From Dechloromonas hortensis (GTDB lineage Bacteria > Pseudomonadota > Gammaproteobacteria > Burkholderiales > Rhodocyclaceae): a stretch of DNA of 64,000 nucleotides. This document shows, one piece after another, positions 45,696 to 54,993 of the stretch; position 1 is the stretch's first letter; each line of letters opens with the position of its first letter. The stretch is from positions 1-64,000 of the forward strand of contig NZ_SSSQ01000004.1 of assembly GCF_009469765.1 (NCBI RefSeq). Reading direction: 5' to 3'. The translations under genes and the position numbers were made by a program. Below the pieces are notes generated by a model. It saw only the letters and a program-made list of their open reading frames with translations, did no database searches and had not been told where the DNA came from.

Positions 45696-47474
45696 TTATT
45701 GACCGGCCCAGAGCACAAGGTGCTCGATGACGGGGCCGAGCGCCAACGCCGGGACGTAATTTAGGAGGCCGACCAGCAGCACGGTGCCGATCAGCAGCGT
45801 GACGAACAGCGGACCGTGCGTCGGCAGCGTGCCGGCGCCGACGGCGATGCGCTTCTTGGCGGCCAGCGAACCGGCGATGGCCAGCACCGGCACGATGACG
45901 CCGAAACGGCCAAACCACATGGCAACGCCGAGCATCACGTTGTAGAACGGCGTGTTGGCGGACAACCCGGCGAAGGCGCTGCCGTTATTGTTGGCGGCCG
46001 AGGTGAAGGCATAGAGAATTTCCGAAAAGCCATGAGCGCCCGGGTTGGCGACGCCGGCCCGACCGTCGGCGAGCATCACCGCAATCGCGGTGCCGACCAG
46101 CACGAGCAGCGGCGTAACCAGGATGGCGATGGAAACCATCTTCATCTCGAAGGCTTCGATCTTCTTGCCCAGGTATTCCGGCGTGCGGCCGATCATCAGG
46201 CCGGCGATGAAGACAGCCATGATGGCGAAGACGAGCATGCCGTAAAGACCGGTACCGACGCCGCCGAAAACGACTTCACCAAGCTGCATGTCGAGCAGCG
46301 GCACCAGCCCACCGAGCGGCGTAAACGAGTCGTGCATGGCGTTGACCGCGCCACATGAGGCGAGTGTCGTGATGGTCGCGAACAGGCCGGATTCGGCGAT
46401 GCCGAAACGGGTTTCCTTACCTTCCATGTTGCCGGCCGACGGATCGACGCCCAACTGGGTGAGTAGCGGGTTGGCCTGCTGCTCGAAATGCATCGCGGCA
46501 TAGGCCAAAGTGACGAACATCAGGCTCATCGCGGCGAGCACAGCCCAGCCCTGGCGGGTATCGCCGACCAGGCGCCCGAAGGTGAAGCACAGCGCCGCCG
46601 GGATCAGGAAGATCGACAGCATCTGGATGAAGTTGGAGAGCGGCGTCGGGTTTTCATAGGGATGCGCCGAGTTGGCGTTCATGAAGCCGCCACCATTGGT
46701 GCCCAGCATCTTGATCGCTTCCTGCGAGGCGACCGGACCCATGGCCAGCGTCTGGCTTTGCGTCTGAGCCGGTTCAGTGATGACGGCGCCCTGCTCATCC
46801 TTGAGCGGCTGGCCGGCTTCGTCGAGCTTGGGCGTCTCGAAGCTGGTCACTTCCAGCGTCCTGACTTCCTTGTAGGCGTCGAAATTCTGGATGACGCCCT
46901 GGCTGGTCAGAACGACCGCGCAAATGATGGCCAGAGGCAGCAAAACATAAAGCGTGATCCGGCACAGATCGACCCAGGCATTGCCGATACTCCTGGCCGT
47001 GTTGCGGGCAAAGCCCCGGATCAGCGCGATGACCACGGCAATGCCGGTGGCAGCAGAGAGGAAGTTCTGAACCGCAAGACCCAGCATCTGAGTCAGATAG
47101 CTCATCGTCACTTCGCCACCATAGCCTTGCCAGTTGGTGTTGGTGGCGAAGCTGATCGCCGTATTGAAGGCCGAATCCGGACTGACATTGGCGAAAGCCT
47201 GTGGATTGATTGGCAGATCGGCCTGCAGACGTTGCAAGGCATAGACTACCAGAGCTCCGAGCGCATTGAAGAGCAGGATGGCAAAAGCGTATTTCAGCCA
47301 GCCCATTTCGTCGTCCGGACGGATACCGCACAGGCGATAGAGCGGATTTTCGATCTTGCCGGCCAGACGGAAGCGACCTTCCATCACGTTGGCGATATAT
47401 GTCCCCAAGGGCTTGACGGTAAGCAGCAGGACAATGAGAAAAAGTCCGAGAAGTAACCAGGCATGATTGCTCAT
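45696..47474 (-). CDS. kdpA: KdpA, potassium-selective channel-like subunit
   Basis: 592 aa, about ten hydrophobic segments of the SKT (superfamily of K+ transporters) fold. Selectivity-loop blocks are visible: [46 protein letters not shown] and [13 protein letters not shown]. Translocates K+ in the KdpFABC complex. Its ATG overlaps the kdpF stop by 4 nt (coupled). Length is normal. Confidence 0.98.
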   Translation of the reverse strand: MSNHAWLLLGLFLIVLLLTVKPLGTYIANVMEGRFRLAGKIENPLYRLCGIRPDDEMGWLKYAFAILLFNALGALVVYALQRLQADLPINPQAFANVSPDSAFNTAISFATNTNWQGYGGEVTMSYLTQMLGLAVQNFLSAATGIAVVIALIRGFARNTARSIGNAWVDLCRITLYVLLPLAIICAVVLTSQGVIQNFDAYKEVRTLEVTSFETPKLDEAGQPLKDEQGAVITEPAQTQSQTLAMGPVASQEAIKMLGTNGGGFMNANSAHPYENPTPLSNFIQMLSIFLIPAALCFTFGRLVGDTRQGWAVLAAMSLMFVTLAYAAMHFEQQANPLLTQLGVDPSAGNMEGKETRFGIAESGLFATITTLASCGAVNAMHDSFTPLGGLVPLLDMQLGEVVFGGVGTGLYGMLVFAIMAVFIAGLMIGRTPEYLGKKIEAFEMKMVSIAILVTPLLVLVGTAIAVMLADGRAGVANPGAHGFSEILYAFTSAANNNGSAFAGLSANTPFYNVMLGVAMWFGRFGVIVPVLAIAGSLAAKKRIAVGAGTLPTHGPLFVTLLIGTVLLVGLLNYVPALALGPVIEHLVLWAGQ

Positions 47475-47563
47475 GAAAAGTTCTCCGGGTTGATCAGCGC
47501 GGCGACCAGATAGACCAGCAGGCCGGCGGCAACAACGCCGCTAAGGATGAAAAGCCAGCTCAT
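47471..47563 (-). CDS. kdpF: KdpF, small lipid-like subunit of the Kdp pump
   Basis: 30 aa, one membrane helix with the family ending [15 protein letters not shown]. KdpF stabilises the KdpABC complex. Its ATG overlaps the stop of the upstream 30-aa ORF (ATGA) and its own stop overlaps kdpA (ATGA), so three ORFs are chained by 4-nt overlaps. Too short for most gene callers. Confidence 0.93.
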   Translation of the reverse strand: MSWLFILSGVVAAGLLVYLVAALINPENFS

Positions 47564-47652
47564 TTGGGCCTCCCAAGCCGGGCACAGCCGGTGGCGAGGC
47601 CGAGCATCAGGGCGAAAAACAGCCCGATAGCGGCGAGATAAACGAGATCCAT
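47560..47652 (-). CDS. 30-aa membrane microprotein upstream of kdpF
   Basis: Begins MDLVYLAAIGLFFALMLGLA and ends CARLGRPK: one transmembrane helix and a basic tail with a single Cys. GGGGAG lies 5 nt before the ATG, the best ribosome site of the kdp operon, so this is the first translated ORF of kdpFABC. Similar short ORFs starting MD(A/L)xYL and ending near GCxRL precede kdpF in other bacteria as far as I remember; the function is unassigned. Confidence 0.8.
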   Translation of the reverse strand: MDLVYLAAIGLFFALMLGLATGCARLGRPK

Positions 47653-47685
47653 AAGTACTCCCCATGTAGATATTGCGACAGGGTC

Positions 47686-47755
47686 ATGCTAGGAAAATCG
47701 CTATCAAAGTTTTCGAAAAACTTGGGGGTTCGGATATAAAAAAACGGTAAAAACC
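47686..47755 (-). promoter_or_regulatory. Candidate KdpE operator/promoter B (kdpFABC)
   Basis: On the minus strand 47755-47724 reads GGTTTTTAC, 4 nt, TTTTTATA, 4 nt, AACCCCC. A -10-like TAGCAT follows at 47691-47686, 32 nt after the C5 run, with no good -35. The T-rich makeup agrees with the E. coli KdpE site in general character. The distance to the first start codon (47652) is 71 nt, almost the same as at operator A. Confidence 0.7.
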
Positions 47756-47873
47756 GGAGCCGGCTGGCGCTTTGAGTGCACTGAAAACAGGCACTCATCA
47801 AGGCTGCGCTAACCGACACTGACCGCCATCAAACCGCCGAGATAAAGCCTGGATACTGGCCGCACCGCCGCCC

Positions 47874-47912
47874 ATTTTTGCCCGGCCGGGCAGGTCGACC
47901 GCAGCAATACGC
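47874..47912 (+). repeat. Dispersed repeat, copy 5 (intergenic)
   Basis: ATTTTTGCC, then CGGCCGGGCAG and GTCGACCGCAGCAAT. It lies between the kdp promoter and the phasin terminator. Confidence 0.6.
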
Positions 47913-47925
47913 TCCCGGCCGGACA

Positions 47926-47959
47926 ATAAAAATGCCGCTCAGTCTTTACTGAACGGCAT
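47926..47959 (-). terminator. Intrinsic terminator of the phasin gene (47997-48488)
   Basis: On the minus strand: ATGCCGTTCAGT, 4-nt loop, ACTGAGCGGCAT (12-bp stem with one mismatch), then TTTTTATT. Located 38 nt after the phasin stop. Confidence 0.8.
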
Positions 47960-47996
47960 CACCTTGTCAGGACTTCTTGATAAACAGTTCTGCTCT

Positions 47997-48488
47997 TCAG
48001 GCAGCCTGTTTGTGGTGCGACGCGGTTGCCGCAACGAACCTGTCGCGGGCGCCAGTGGCGGCGGCGACATTGGCTTCGGTGATTGCCGAAAGCTTCTTCA
48101 TGCCGCCAGCGCAGGCACTCATCAGCGAGCCCCAGTTCTGGGCGACGGATAGCTGCTCGGTCGGGATGTCGAGGGCTCGCCCGCAGAGCTGCGCGGCCTC
48201 GGCCTGCGCCTGGGTGAGGATTTCACAACTCTCGCGGAAGTAGGCGAGCGTTCTTTCGAAGACTGGCTGACCGAGGACCGATTGAAAGGCGAATGGCCCG
48301 GGACTATCGCTCATGTGCGTGGCGGCATTGGTAACGGAAACATAGTCTTCCACCGTTTTGTTTGCCGCCTGCACGGTCAGCTCGCCGAGGCGAACGGAAC
48401 TGCTCAGATAAATCTGGGCCAGGGCCGGCAGGACATTGAAGCTGTCGGCAAGGCCGGCGAAGCTGGGGGTAGGGATTTTGGTACTCAT
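47997..48488 (-). CDS. Phasin-family protein
   Basis: 163 aa, mostly helical, PF09361-type phasin (FERTLAYFRESCEILTQAQAEAAQL) with the amphipathic helices that coat polyhydroxyalkanoate granules. No signal peptide. AAGGA lies about 8 nt before the ATG. A CTGC-N3-GCAG palindrome lies 93 nt upstream (48581-48591) and an intrinsic terminator downstream, so it is a monocistron. A second phasin gene is at 57104-57640. The organism therefore probably accumulates PHB; that is inferred. Confidence 0.85.
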   Translation of the reverse strand: MSTKIPTPSFAGLADSFNVLPALAQIYLSSSVRLGELTVQAANKTVEDYVSVTNAATHMSDSPGPFAFQSVLGQPVFERTLAYFRESCEILTQAQAEAAQLCGRALDIPTEQLSVAQNWGSLMSACAGGMKKLSAITEANVAAATGARDRFVAATASHHKQAA

Positions 48489-48580
48489 GATTTTTCCTTT
48501 TCGGAACTCTGAGTCATGTGATGCAAGGGAAAAATCACCCTGGGTGCTGCATCACTGTGGCCGCTGTTGGCGGGAGATTG

Positions 48581-48591
48581 CTGCGACGCAG
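48581..48591. promoter_or_regulatory. Candidate PhaR-type operator of the first phasin gene
   Basis: CTGCGACGCAG, a perfect CTGC-N3-GCAG palindrome, lies 93 nt before the phasin start. This form is described for the PHA-responsive repressor PhaR in some bacteria. A one-mismatch version lies before the second phasin gene (57708-57718). Confidence 0.45.
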
Positions 48592-48724
48592 TAATCAATT
48601 GAGTATCCCCGCTTGCGCCAGAGAATCCATGTAAGTTGTGTAACCCTATGTCGGGCAGCGCACGCTACGGCTCGCCAAGGCCCGCCATTCCTGGCCGGCC
48701 TGCGGGTGGCCGCAGGAAAAACCT

Positions 48725-49606
48725 TCAGTAGCCGGACCACGGCAAGGCTGGCGCGACCAGGCGCCGCCCCGCATCGCCTTCAACGCGACCAAAACGTGGC
48801 TCGTCGGCTTCCCAGGCGCGCAGGGCTTCGGCGATCTGATCCTTGCTGAAACCGACAAAGTTCCACCACATCAGCACCGGTTCGCCAAACGGCTCACCGC
48901 CGAGCACGATGATCCGCGTCGCCGCCGCCATTTCAAGCTCGATGTGCTCCGCCCCCGTGCCCAGGTAGGCAAATTCATCCGTCGCAAAACGCTCGCCGGC
49001 GATCAGGATTTCGCCTTCGAGGAGCAGGATGCCGTATTCGAATTCCGGCTTCAGCGGCAAGCTGATCTTGGCCGCCGAACTGCTGCAGGCATCGAGACCA
49101 AGCAAGGGTGAATGGAAATGGCCCGCCATCGTTCGCCCGGCAAAACTGCCGGCCAGCAGCGTGAAGCTACAGCCTGCCTCAGCCCAGCGCGGCAGGTCGG
49201 CGTAGTGCGCGAAGCCCGGCGCACAGTTGGTCGCTGTATCCGGCAGCGCAATCCACAACTGTGCGGCGTGGAGGCGTTGCCCGTCGCGCAGCGAATCCTC
49301 GGTATGCACCACGCCGTGGCCCGCCGTCATCAGGTTCACTTCGCCGGGGCGGATGATCTGTTCGTTGCCCAGACTGTCGCGATGCAGCACCTCGCCTTCG
49401 ATCAGCCAGGTAAAGGTCTGCAAACCGATATGCGGATGGGCACCGACGTGCATCCCTTTGCCCGGGCCAAACTGCACCGGCCCGAGATGGTCGGCAAAGC
49501 ACCAGGCGCCGACCATGCGCCGCTGGCGGCTGGGCAAGGCACGCAGCACCATCATGCCGTCGCCAATATCAGACGGGCGCCCGGCAATGCGTTGAATGGG
49601 GTTCAT
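48725..49606 (-). CDS. Pirin-family protein
   Basis: 293 aa bicupin. The pirin metal site is intact: H57 and H59 (HPHIGLQ) with H101 and E103 (HTEDS), the exact spacing of human pirin and E. coli YhhW. The C-terminal cupin follows from about 170. Some pirins have quercetin 2,3-dioxygenase activity; others act on regulators or pyruvate dehydrogenase. It stands alone. The last 29 bases of its 3' end are duplicated at 36440-36468. Confidence 0.92.
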   Translation of the reverse strand: MNPIQRIAGRPSDIGDGMMVLRALPSRQRRMVGAWCFADHLGPVQFGPGKGMHVGAHPHIGLQTFTWLIEGEVLHRDSLGNEQIIRPGEVNLMTAGHGVVHTEDSLRDGQRLHAAQLWIALPDTATNCAPGFAHYADLPRWAEAGCSFTLLAGSFAGRTMAGHFHSPLLGLDACSSSAAKISLPLKPEFEYGILLLEGEILIAGERFATDEFAYLGTGAEHIELEMAAATRIIVLGGEPFGEPVLMWWNFVGFSKDQIAEALRAWEADEPRFGRVEGDAGRRLVAPALPWSGY

Positions 49607-49664
49607 CGTGTTACCTCCAGGTTGGTCAGGCCGGCAGGGCTACGGCTTTCACCTTAGCACCGGC

Positions 49665-50558
49665 TCAGCCAGGAGGCGAATCGGCAGCGAGAATCCGGGC
49701 GAAGCGCTCGGCCAGCGGGGTGGCCTGCACGGGCAGGATCACCGCGCTGTGCGCCACGGCATCGGCATCATGCAGCGGTCGGTAAGCCAGCCCTGCCGAA
49801 CCGAGAAGGGTCATCCGTTCGGGGACGACGGCGATACCGAGGCCGGCCGCGACCAGATCAAGCATCGAGGTTTTGCGCGAAATGACGCGCGCCATTTTCG
49901 GCACGAAACCGCGCTGCAGGCACAACTCGGTGACCCGCCGGGCAAGGCCGCCGCGTTCGCGATGCACGGCCGAGACAAAGGCTTCGCCCGCCAGTTCGGC
50001 CAGCCCCAGCGAGGCGCGCCCGGCCAGCGGATGGCTTGCCGGCAGTGCCAGCCACAGTTGCTCGGCCGGCATCTCTAGCAGCCGGACCGCCGGGTCGCGG
50101 CGCAGCACCGGCAGGCGGACGATGCCGATATCCGCCTTGCCACTGGCCACTTCGCTGACCTGGGTTTCGGAGGCGATGCGGTCGAGGTCAATGCGCGCCT
50201 TCGGCGAGGCGGCGAGAAACTGTTTGATCGCCGGCATCAGGCTGACGGCGGGGATGGAACTGGAGTGCAGCAAGCGGAGCACGCCGGCCTCGCCGCTGGC
50301 CAACTGGCCGCCCTCTTCCGCCGCGGCGGCGAGCATCTGCTCGATGCCGAGCACCCGGTCGCGATACAGCGCGCCGGCCGCCGTCAGGCGGACGCCGCGC
50401 GCTTCGCGAAGAAATAGCGGGAAACCGAGTTCCGCCTCGAGCAGCGCAATCTGCCGGCTCAAGGCCGGCTGGGCGACGAACAGGCTGGCTGCGGCCGGCG
50501 TAAAGCCGCCAAGATCGGCCACGGTCAGGAAATAACGAATCTGCTTCAGGCTAGCCAT
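49665..50558 (-). CDS. LysR-family transcriptional regulator
   Basis: 297 aa. N-terminal winged helix (about 3-62, QIRYFLTVADLGGFTPAAASLFVAQPALSR pattern) and a periplasmic-binding-like effector domain (about 90-290). Divergent from a TauE/SafE exporter gene with 94 nt between starts, so control of that exporter is the natural guess. Effector unknown. Confidence 0.9.
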   Translation of the reverse strand: MASLKQIRYFLTVADLGGFTPAAASLFVAQPALSRQIALLEAELGFPLFLREARGVRLTAAGALYRDRVLGIEQMLAAAAEEGGQLASGEAGVLRLLHSSSIPAVSLMPAIKQFLAASPKARIDLDRIASETQVSEVASGKADIGIVRLPVLRRDPAVRLLEMPAEQLWLALPASHPLAGRASLGLAELAGEAFVSAVHRERGGLARRVTELCLQRGFVPKMARVISRKTSMLDLVAAGLGIAVVPERMTLLGSAGLAYRPLHDADAVAHSAVILPVQATPLAERFARILAADSPPG

Positions 50559-50652
50559 GCTTTTTTAGAATGCCACATGAAGTTATTTGATATTTGTTTT
50601 ATACCGCATCGACTCCCAGAATTGAATCGTTCAATTTCGAAAGCCCGTTGCC

Positions 50653-51417
50653 ATGAACGATTTGCTCGCTTTGCTCCCCGCCTCCATCCAGCTCAGCCAT
50701 CTGCTGCTCGCCATCGCCGCGCTCGTCGTCGCCTACGCCATTTTTACGCTGGTCGGCTTCGGCTCGGCCCTGCTCGCCAGCGCCCCGCTCGCCCTGGTCA
50801 TGCCGGTCGCCCGTATCATTCCTCTGCTCGCCATGCTCGACTGTGGCGGCGCCGCGCTGCGCGGCTGGCAGGCGCGCCAAGCGGTGGCGTGGCCGGAATT
50901 CCGCCGGCTTTTTCCCGGCATGCTGCTCGGCCAGTTGCTCGGGGTGGCCGTCCTCGCCCACCTGCCGCCGGCGCTGATGGCGATCTCGCTCGGCCTGTTC
51001 GTCGCCGTTCAAGGCTTGCGCGGCCTGCTCGGAAAAAAGGCCGCGCCCGGCGCCGCCAGCGGCCACCCGTTCGGCTACGGCCTCTTCGGTGGAGTCCTCG
51101 GCGGTCTGTTCGGCAGCGGCGGCTTTATCTACGCCGCTTATCTGGAACGCCGGCTGGCCGAGCGCAATGCCTTCCGGGCGACGCAAGCCGTGCTGATCGC
51201 GCTGTCCACCGCCTGGCGCATCGTCCTCTGCCTGATCGCCGGCCTGCTCGACCTCGAATTGCTGTTGCTGGCACTGGCCTGCCTGCCGGTCATGGGGCTC
51301 GGCGTCTACCTCGGTCATCGCATCGACTTGCGGATCAGCCGGGAACAGTTGTTCCTGCTGCTCAACGGCCTGCTGCTGGCCTGCGGCCTGAGCCTGATCG
51401 TCCGTTTTGCCGGCTAA
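50653..51417 (+). CDS. TauE/SafE (TSUP) family permease
   Basis: 254 aa, about eight hydrophobic segments in the TSUP fold (FTLVGFGSALLASAPLALVMP near the N terminus and GVLGGLFGSGGFIYAAYLERR in the middle). Members move sulfonates, sulfite or other organic anions across the inner membrane. It starts opposite the LysR gene; substrate unknown. Confidence 0.88.
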   Translation: MNDLLALLPASIQLSHLLLAIAALVVAYAIFTLVGFGSALLASAPLALVMPVARIIPLLAMLDCGGAALRGWQARQAVAWPEFRRLFPGMLLGQLLGVAVLAHLPPALMAISLGLFVAVQGLRGLLGKKAAPGAASGHPFGYGLFGGVLGGLFGSGGFIYAAYLERRLAERNAFRATQAVLIALSTAWRIVLCLIAGLLDLELLLLALACLPVMGLGVYLGHRIDLRISREQLFLLLNGLLLACGLSLIVRFAG

Positions 51418-51429
51418 GCGGCGAGTGCC

Positions 51430-52644
51430 TCAGGGCAACATCCGGTCGCGCCGGGCCAGGGCCGGAAACAGCCGGAACCAGCCGGCGGCGACGGCCAGCG
51501 TGCCTACGCCGCCGAGGACCACCGAACCGACTGCGCCGAACAGGGCTGCGGTCGCCCCGGACTCGAACTCGCCCAACTGGTTGGAGGCGCCGATGAAGAT
51601 CGAATTGACGGCCGAGACCCGGCCGCGAATTTCGTTCGGCGTTTCGAGCTGGACCAGCGTCATGCGCATGACGACGCTGATGTTGTCGAAGGCTCCGGTA
51701 ATTGCCAGCGCCAGCAAGGACAGCCCGAAATGTTCGGACAGCCCGAAGACCACCGTCGCCAGGCCGAAGACGGCGACCGAGCCAAGCAGCCACGGGCCGA
51801 CCTTGCGCTGGATCGGCCAGCGCAGCAGGAGCAGCGACATCAGCAACGCCCCGGCGGCCGGTGCGGCGCGCAGTAGACCGAGACCTTCGGGACCGGTATG
51901 CAGGATGTCGCGGGCGTAGATCGGCAACAGGGCGGTGGCGCCACCGAGCAGTACGGCGAACAGGTCGAGCGAGGTGGCGCCGAGCAGCAGCTTGTTCTGC
52001 CAGACGAACTGGACACCGGCCAGCACGCTGGCCAGCGTAGTCGGTTCGGTTGATGGCAGGAACGGGTCATGGACGCTGAGCATCAGGCCAAAGGCAATCA
52101 GCAGCAGGCCACCGGCGACACCATAAACCCAGGCCGGCCCGGCCGCGTAGATCAGGCCACCGAGCGCCGGGCCGCAGATCACCCCGGCCTGCATGCCGGT
52201 CGAACCGAGGGTGACGGCGCGCTCAAGCAGATGCATCGGCACCAGCATCGGCAGCAGCGCCTGCTGGCTCGGCATCTGGAAAGCACGCGCCGCACCGAGC
52301 AGGATCGACAAGCCGAGGATCAGTTCGCGCGAAATGAAGGTGCCTTCGGTCGCCAATACCAGCAACAGGGCGACGCCGCCCTGGGCCAGCATGCACAGCG
52401 CAAAGATCCGGCCGCGCCGCAGCTTGTCGACCAGGTGGCCGGCCGGCAAGGTCAGCAGCAAGGCCGGCACGAACTGGAAAAGGCCGACCAGGCCGAGATC
52501 CCAGGCGCTGCCGGTGAGGTCGTACATCTGCCAGGCGACGGCCACCATCAGCATCTGCTGGGCCAGGACGGCGGCCAGGCGGGCCAGCCAGAAACGGATG
52601 AACGGCCGTTCGGCCAACAGTGCGGAGAGCGTCGCTTGAGTCAT
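51430..52644 (-). CDS. MFS transporter, EntS-like (MFS_3) type
   Basis: 404 aa, about twelve hydrophobic segments. LARLAAVLAQQMLMVAVAWQ near the N terminus, FQFVPALLLTLPAGHLVDK after the first hairpin and the VQLETPNEIRGRVSAVNS loop are typical of the MFS_3 family, which includes the enterobactin exporter EntS. No siderophore genes are near, so the substrate is open. Convergent with the TSUP gene by 12 nt. Confidence 0.88.
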   Translation of the reverse strand: MTQATLSALLAERPFIRFWLARLAAVLAQQMLMVAVAWQMYDLTGSAWDLGLVGLFQFVPALLLTLPAGHLVDKLRRGRIFALCMLAQGGVALLLVLATEGTFISRELILGLSILLGAARAFQMPSQQALLPMLVPMHLLERAVTLGSTGMQAGVICGPALGGLIYAAGPAWVYGVAGGLLLIAFGLMLSVHDPFLPSTEPTTLASVLAGVQFVWQNKLLLGATSLDLFAVLLGGATALLPIYARDILHTGPEGLGLLRAAPAAGALLMSLLLLRWPIQRKVGPWLLGSVAVFGLATVVFGLSEHFGLSLLALAITGAFDNISVVMRMTLVQLETPNEIRGRVSAVNSIFIGASNQLGEFESGATAALFGAVGSVVLGGVGTLAVAAGWFRLFPALARRDRMLP

Positions 52645-52770
52645 GGGCCGAGCTTAGCAAACTTGGCGGCGCGGCATTAAAGCAGGCTCGACATTTCCGG
52701 CCACCGACAGACGCGCCGACGGGGCTGCGTTAAAATACGCGCCCCTGACGCGCCCCCACGGATAGACACC

Positions 52771-54402
52771 ATGCTGCGCCTGACCGAGATCAAGCTCCCC
52801 CTCCGCCCCTACACCGACGACGACCTGGCTGCCGCCATCGTCGAACGCCTCGCCATCGCCCCCGGCGAACTGCTCAACTTCACGGTTTTCCGCCGCGGCT
52901 ACGACGCCCGCAAGCGCAGCAACATCCTCTTCGTGTTCACGCTCGACGTCGAACTGCAGGACGAAGCCGCCGTCGTCAAGCGCCTGAAAGCGGCCAACAA
53001 CGACGCCCATATCGGCCCGACGCCGGACACCCGCTACAAGTTCGTCGCCCAGGCCCCGGCCGATCTGAAGAGCCGGCCGGTCGTCATCGGCACCGGCCCC
53101 TGCGGCCTGCTTGCCGGCCTGATCCTGGCCCAGATGGGCTTCCGGCCGATCATCCTCGAACGCGGCAAGGCGGTGCGCGAGCGGACCAAGGACACCTGGG
53201 GCCTGTGGCGCAACAACAAGCTGAATCCGGAATCGAACGTCCAGTTCGGCGAAGGCGGCGCCGGTACCTTCTCGGACGGCAAGCTCTACAGCCAGATCAA
53301 GGACCCGCAGCACCACGGCCGCAAGGTGCTGGAAGAATTCGTCAAGGCCGGCGCGCCGGAAGAGATCATTTACGTCAGCAAGCCGCACATCGGCACCTTC
53401 CGACTGGTCAAGATGGTCGAGAACATGCGGGCGACGATCACCGAACTCGGTGGTGAAATCCGCTTCGGCAGCAAGGTCGACCGCGTCATTATTGAAGATG
53501 GGCAGGTGCGCGGCGTCGAACTGGCCGGCGGCGAAACGATTGCCGCCGATCATGTCGTGCTCGCCATCGGCCACAGCGCCCGCGACACCTTCCAGATGCT
53601 GCACGACCAGGGCGTCTATATCGAAGCCAAGCCCTTCTCGATCGGCTTCCGCGTCGAACACCCGCAGGCCCTGATCGACAAGGCACGTTTCGGGCCGAAC
53701 GCCGGCAACGAACTGCTCGGCGCCGCCGACTACAAGCTGGTCCATCACTGCGCCAACGGCCGCTCAGCCTACAGTTTCTGCATGTGCCCGGGCGGCCAGG
53801 TGGTCGCCGCTACCTCGGAAGAAGGCCGCGTCGTCACCAACGGCATGAGCCAGTATTCGCGCGCCGAGCGCAACGCCAACGCGGCGCTGGTCGTCAACGT
53901 CAATCCGGAAGATTTCCCCGGCGACTACAAGACCAACCCGCTCGCCGGCATCGACTTCCAGCGCCAGTGGGAATCGGCCGCCTTCGTCGCCGGCGGCGGC
54001 ACCTACGAGGCGCCGGCCCAGCGCATCGGCGATTTCCTGGCCGGCCGGCCGTCGACCGCGCTCGGCGAAGTCGATCCCTCCTACCAGCCGGGCGTGCACC
54101 TGACCGACCTGGCGAGTTGCGTACCGCCCTACGTCATCGAAGCGCTGCGCGAGGCGATCCCCGCCTTCGACAAGCAGATTCGCGGCTTCGCGATGGCCGA
54201 TGCGGTGCTGACCGGCGTTGAGACACGCACTTCGTCGCCGATCCGCATCACGCGCAATGCCGAATGCCAGAGCCTTAATACGCGCGGCCTCTACCCTGCC
54301 GGCGAAGGTGCCGGTTACGCCGGCGGCATCCTGTCGGCCGCCGTCGATGGCATCAAGGTTGCCGAACAGGTGGCGCTGAGCATGGTCAAGACCGGCAGCT
54401 AA
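52771..54402 (+). CDS. FAD-dependent oxidoreductase (COG2509 type)
   Basis: 543 aa. An N-terminal alpha/beta domain of about 95 residues (RLTEIKLPL... RGYDARKRSNI) precedes a Rossmann FAD fold: VVIGTGPCGLLAGLILAQMG (about 105-124), ILERGK, and the C-terminal GLYPAGEGAGYAGGILSAAVDG. Conserved Cys in CMCPGG and the LNPESNVQFGEGGAGTFSDG block mark this family of uncharacterised dehydrogenases. Likely cytosolic. A TAAAAT hexamer at 52731-52736 could be its -10. It ends in a good terminator. Confidence 0.88.
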   Translation: MLRLTEIKLPLRPYTDDDLAAAIVERLAIAPGELLNFTVFRRGYDARKRSNILFVFTLDVELQDEAAVVKRLKAANNDAHIGPTPDTRYKFVAQAPADLKSRPVVIGTGPCGLLAGLILAQMGFRPIILERGKAVRERTKDTWGLWRNNKLNPESNVQFGEGGAGTFSDGKLYSQIKDPQHHGRKVLEEFVKAGAPEEIIYVSKPHIGTFRLVKMVENMRATITELGGEIRFGSKVDRVIIEDGQVRGVELAGGETIAADHVVLAIGHSARDTFQMLHDQGVYIEAKPFSIGFRVEHPQALIDKARFGPNAGNELLGAADYKLVHHCANGRSAYSFCMCPGGQVVAATSEEGRVVTNGMSQYSRAERNANAALVVNVNPEDFPGDYKTNPLAGIDFQRQWESAAFVAGGGTYEAPAQRIGDFLAGRPSTALGEVDPSYQPGVHLTDLASCVPPYVIEALREAIPAFDKQIRGFAMADAVLTGVETRTSSPIRITRNAECQSLNTRGLYPAGEGAGYAGGILSAAVDGIKVAEQVALSMVKTGS

Positions 54403-54411
54403 GCGCCGATG

Positions 54412-54442
54412 CCGGCGGTCGACTGCCCGAAAAGGCAAAAAA
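54412..54442 (-). repeat. Dispersed repeat, copy 6 (intergenic)
   Basis: On the minus strand: TTTTTTGCC, TTTTCGGGCAG and TCGACCGC. Overlaps the space between the oxidoreductase stop and its terminator. Confidence 0.5.
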
Positions 54443-54459
54443 CCGCAGCGCTACATGAC

Positions 54460-54485
54460 AAAAGCCCGGCAGTCGCCGGGCTTTT
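54460..54485 (+). terminator. Intrinsic terminator after the FAD oxidoreductase
   Basis: Perfect 11-bp stem AAAAGCCCGGC / GCCGGGCTTTT with a 4-nt loop; the T-rich arm provides the U tract. The A-rich 5' arm lets it work in both directions. Confidence 0.85.
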
Positions 54486-54514
54486 CGTTGGCAAACCGGA
54501 CGACTGTCCGGGAC

Positions 54515-54640
54515 TCAACGATGAATGAAGGGAACCACTTCCGCCGCGTGCTTTTTCGCCAGCTTGGCCGACTTTTTTTCCTTCGGCGTCAGTAGCGCCT
54601 GTTTCTTGGTTTCCTTGTTGCTTTTGACTGTCTTGTTCAT
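54515..54640 (-). CDS. 41-aa very basic small protein
   Basis: Starts MNKTVKSNKETKKQ; about a third of residues are Lys, with one predicted helix (KEKKSAKLAKKHAAE). CAGGAG lies 8 nt before the ATG and the frame upstream lacks coding character. Possibly an RNA/DNA-binding or ribosome-associated small protein; no family recognised. A leftward terminator lies upstream of it, separating it from the cassette genes. Confidence 0.6.
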   Translation of the reverse strand: MNKTVKSNKETKKQALLTPKEKKSAKLAKKHAAEVVPFIHR

Positions 54641-54743
54641 GGCACTGCTCCTGATCGGCACGAATACCCGTGCCAATTCAGTATAGGCCGATCCACGGCT
54701 TGCAACCGGCGCGCGAAAAATATAGCCAGCGACAGTCCGTGAA

Positions 54744-54771
54744 CAAAAAAAAGCCCACACGAGGTGGGCTT
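54744..54771 (-). terminator. Leftward intrinsic terminator at the end of the cassette region
   Basis: Stem AAGCCCAC / GTGGGCTT (8 bp, 5-nt loop); on the minus strand it is followed by eight T (54743-54750 region on the complement). It would stop transcription from the DUF4062 side. Confidence 0.75.
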
Positions 54772-54904
54772 AAATCCATTTCTTGGAGGAGATGGAGGAG
54801 ACAGACTTCAGTATGCCAAAATAAATGCTGCGCTGCAACATATATTTACATCACCTCCAAGGAAGGCCCTATCGAAAGACAGTTCTGTGCCCAAAGCGGA
54901 AGTA

Positions 54905-54993
54905 GCCAAACCGCGAAAGTAGTCCTTCACCGTGGAGGTCACCGGCACTGCGCGGCTCTATTGTGCCGCGTCCGGTGGACGGCAGGGTTATGC
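54905..54993 (-). repeat. Possible second, degenerate attC site after the DUF4062 gene
   Basis: The DUF4062 stop codon lies inside GCATAAC on the minus strand (54993-54987), as cassette genes often end in the first attC box. An imperfect hairpin (ACCGG, CGCGGC / GCCGCG, CCGGT) follows. The far box would be GTTTGGC (54911-54905), off-consensus by one base. Weaker than the site at 56117-56174. Confidence 0.35.

Noticed and set aside
48697..48720. CCTGCGG/CCGCAGG hairpin as the pirin terminator
   Set aside because: The T/A tract is on the wrong side for leftward transcription from the pirin gene.
54783..54802. GGAGGAGATGGAGGAGA as the remnant 3' end of a tRNA or tmRNA marking an integration site
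   Set aside because: Only a 9-bp tandem duplication is visible; no T-loop sequence or CCA end is recognisable and no matching repeat was found at the other edge of the island.
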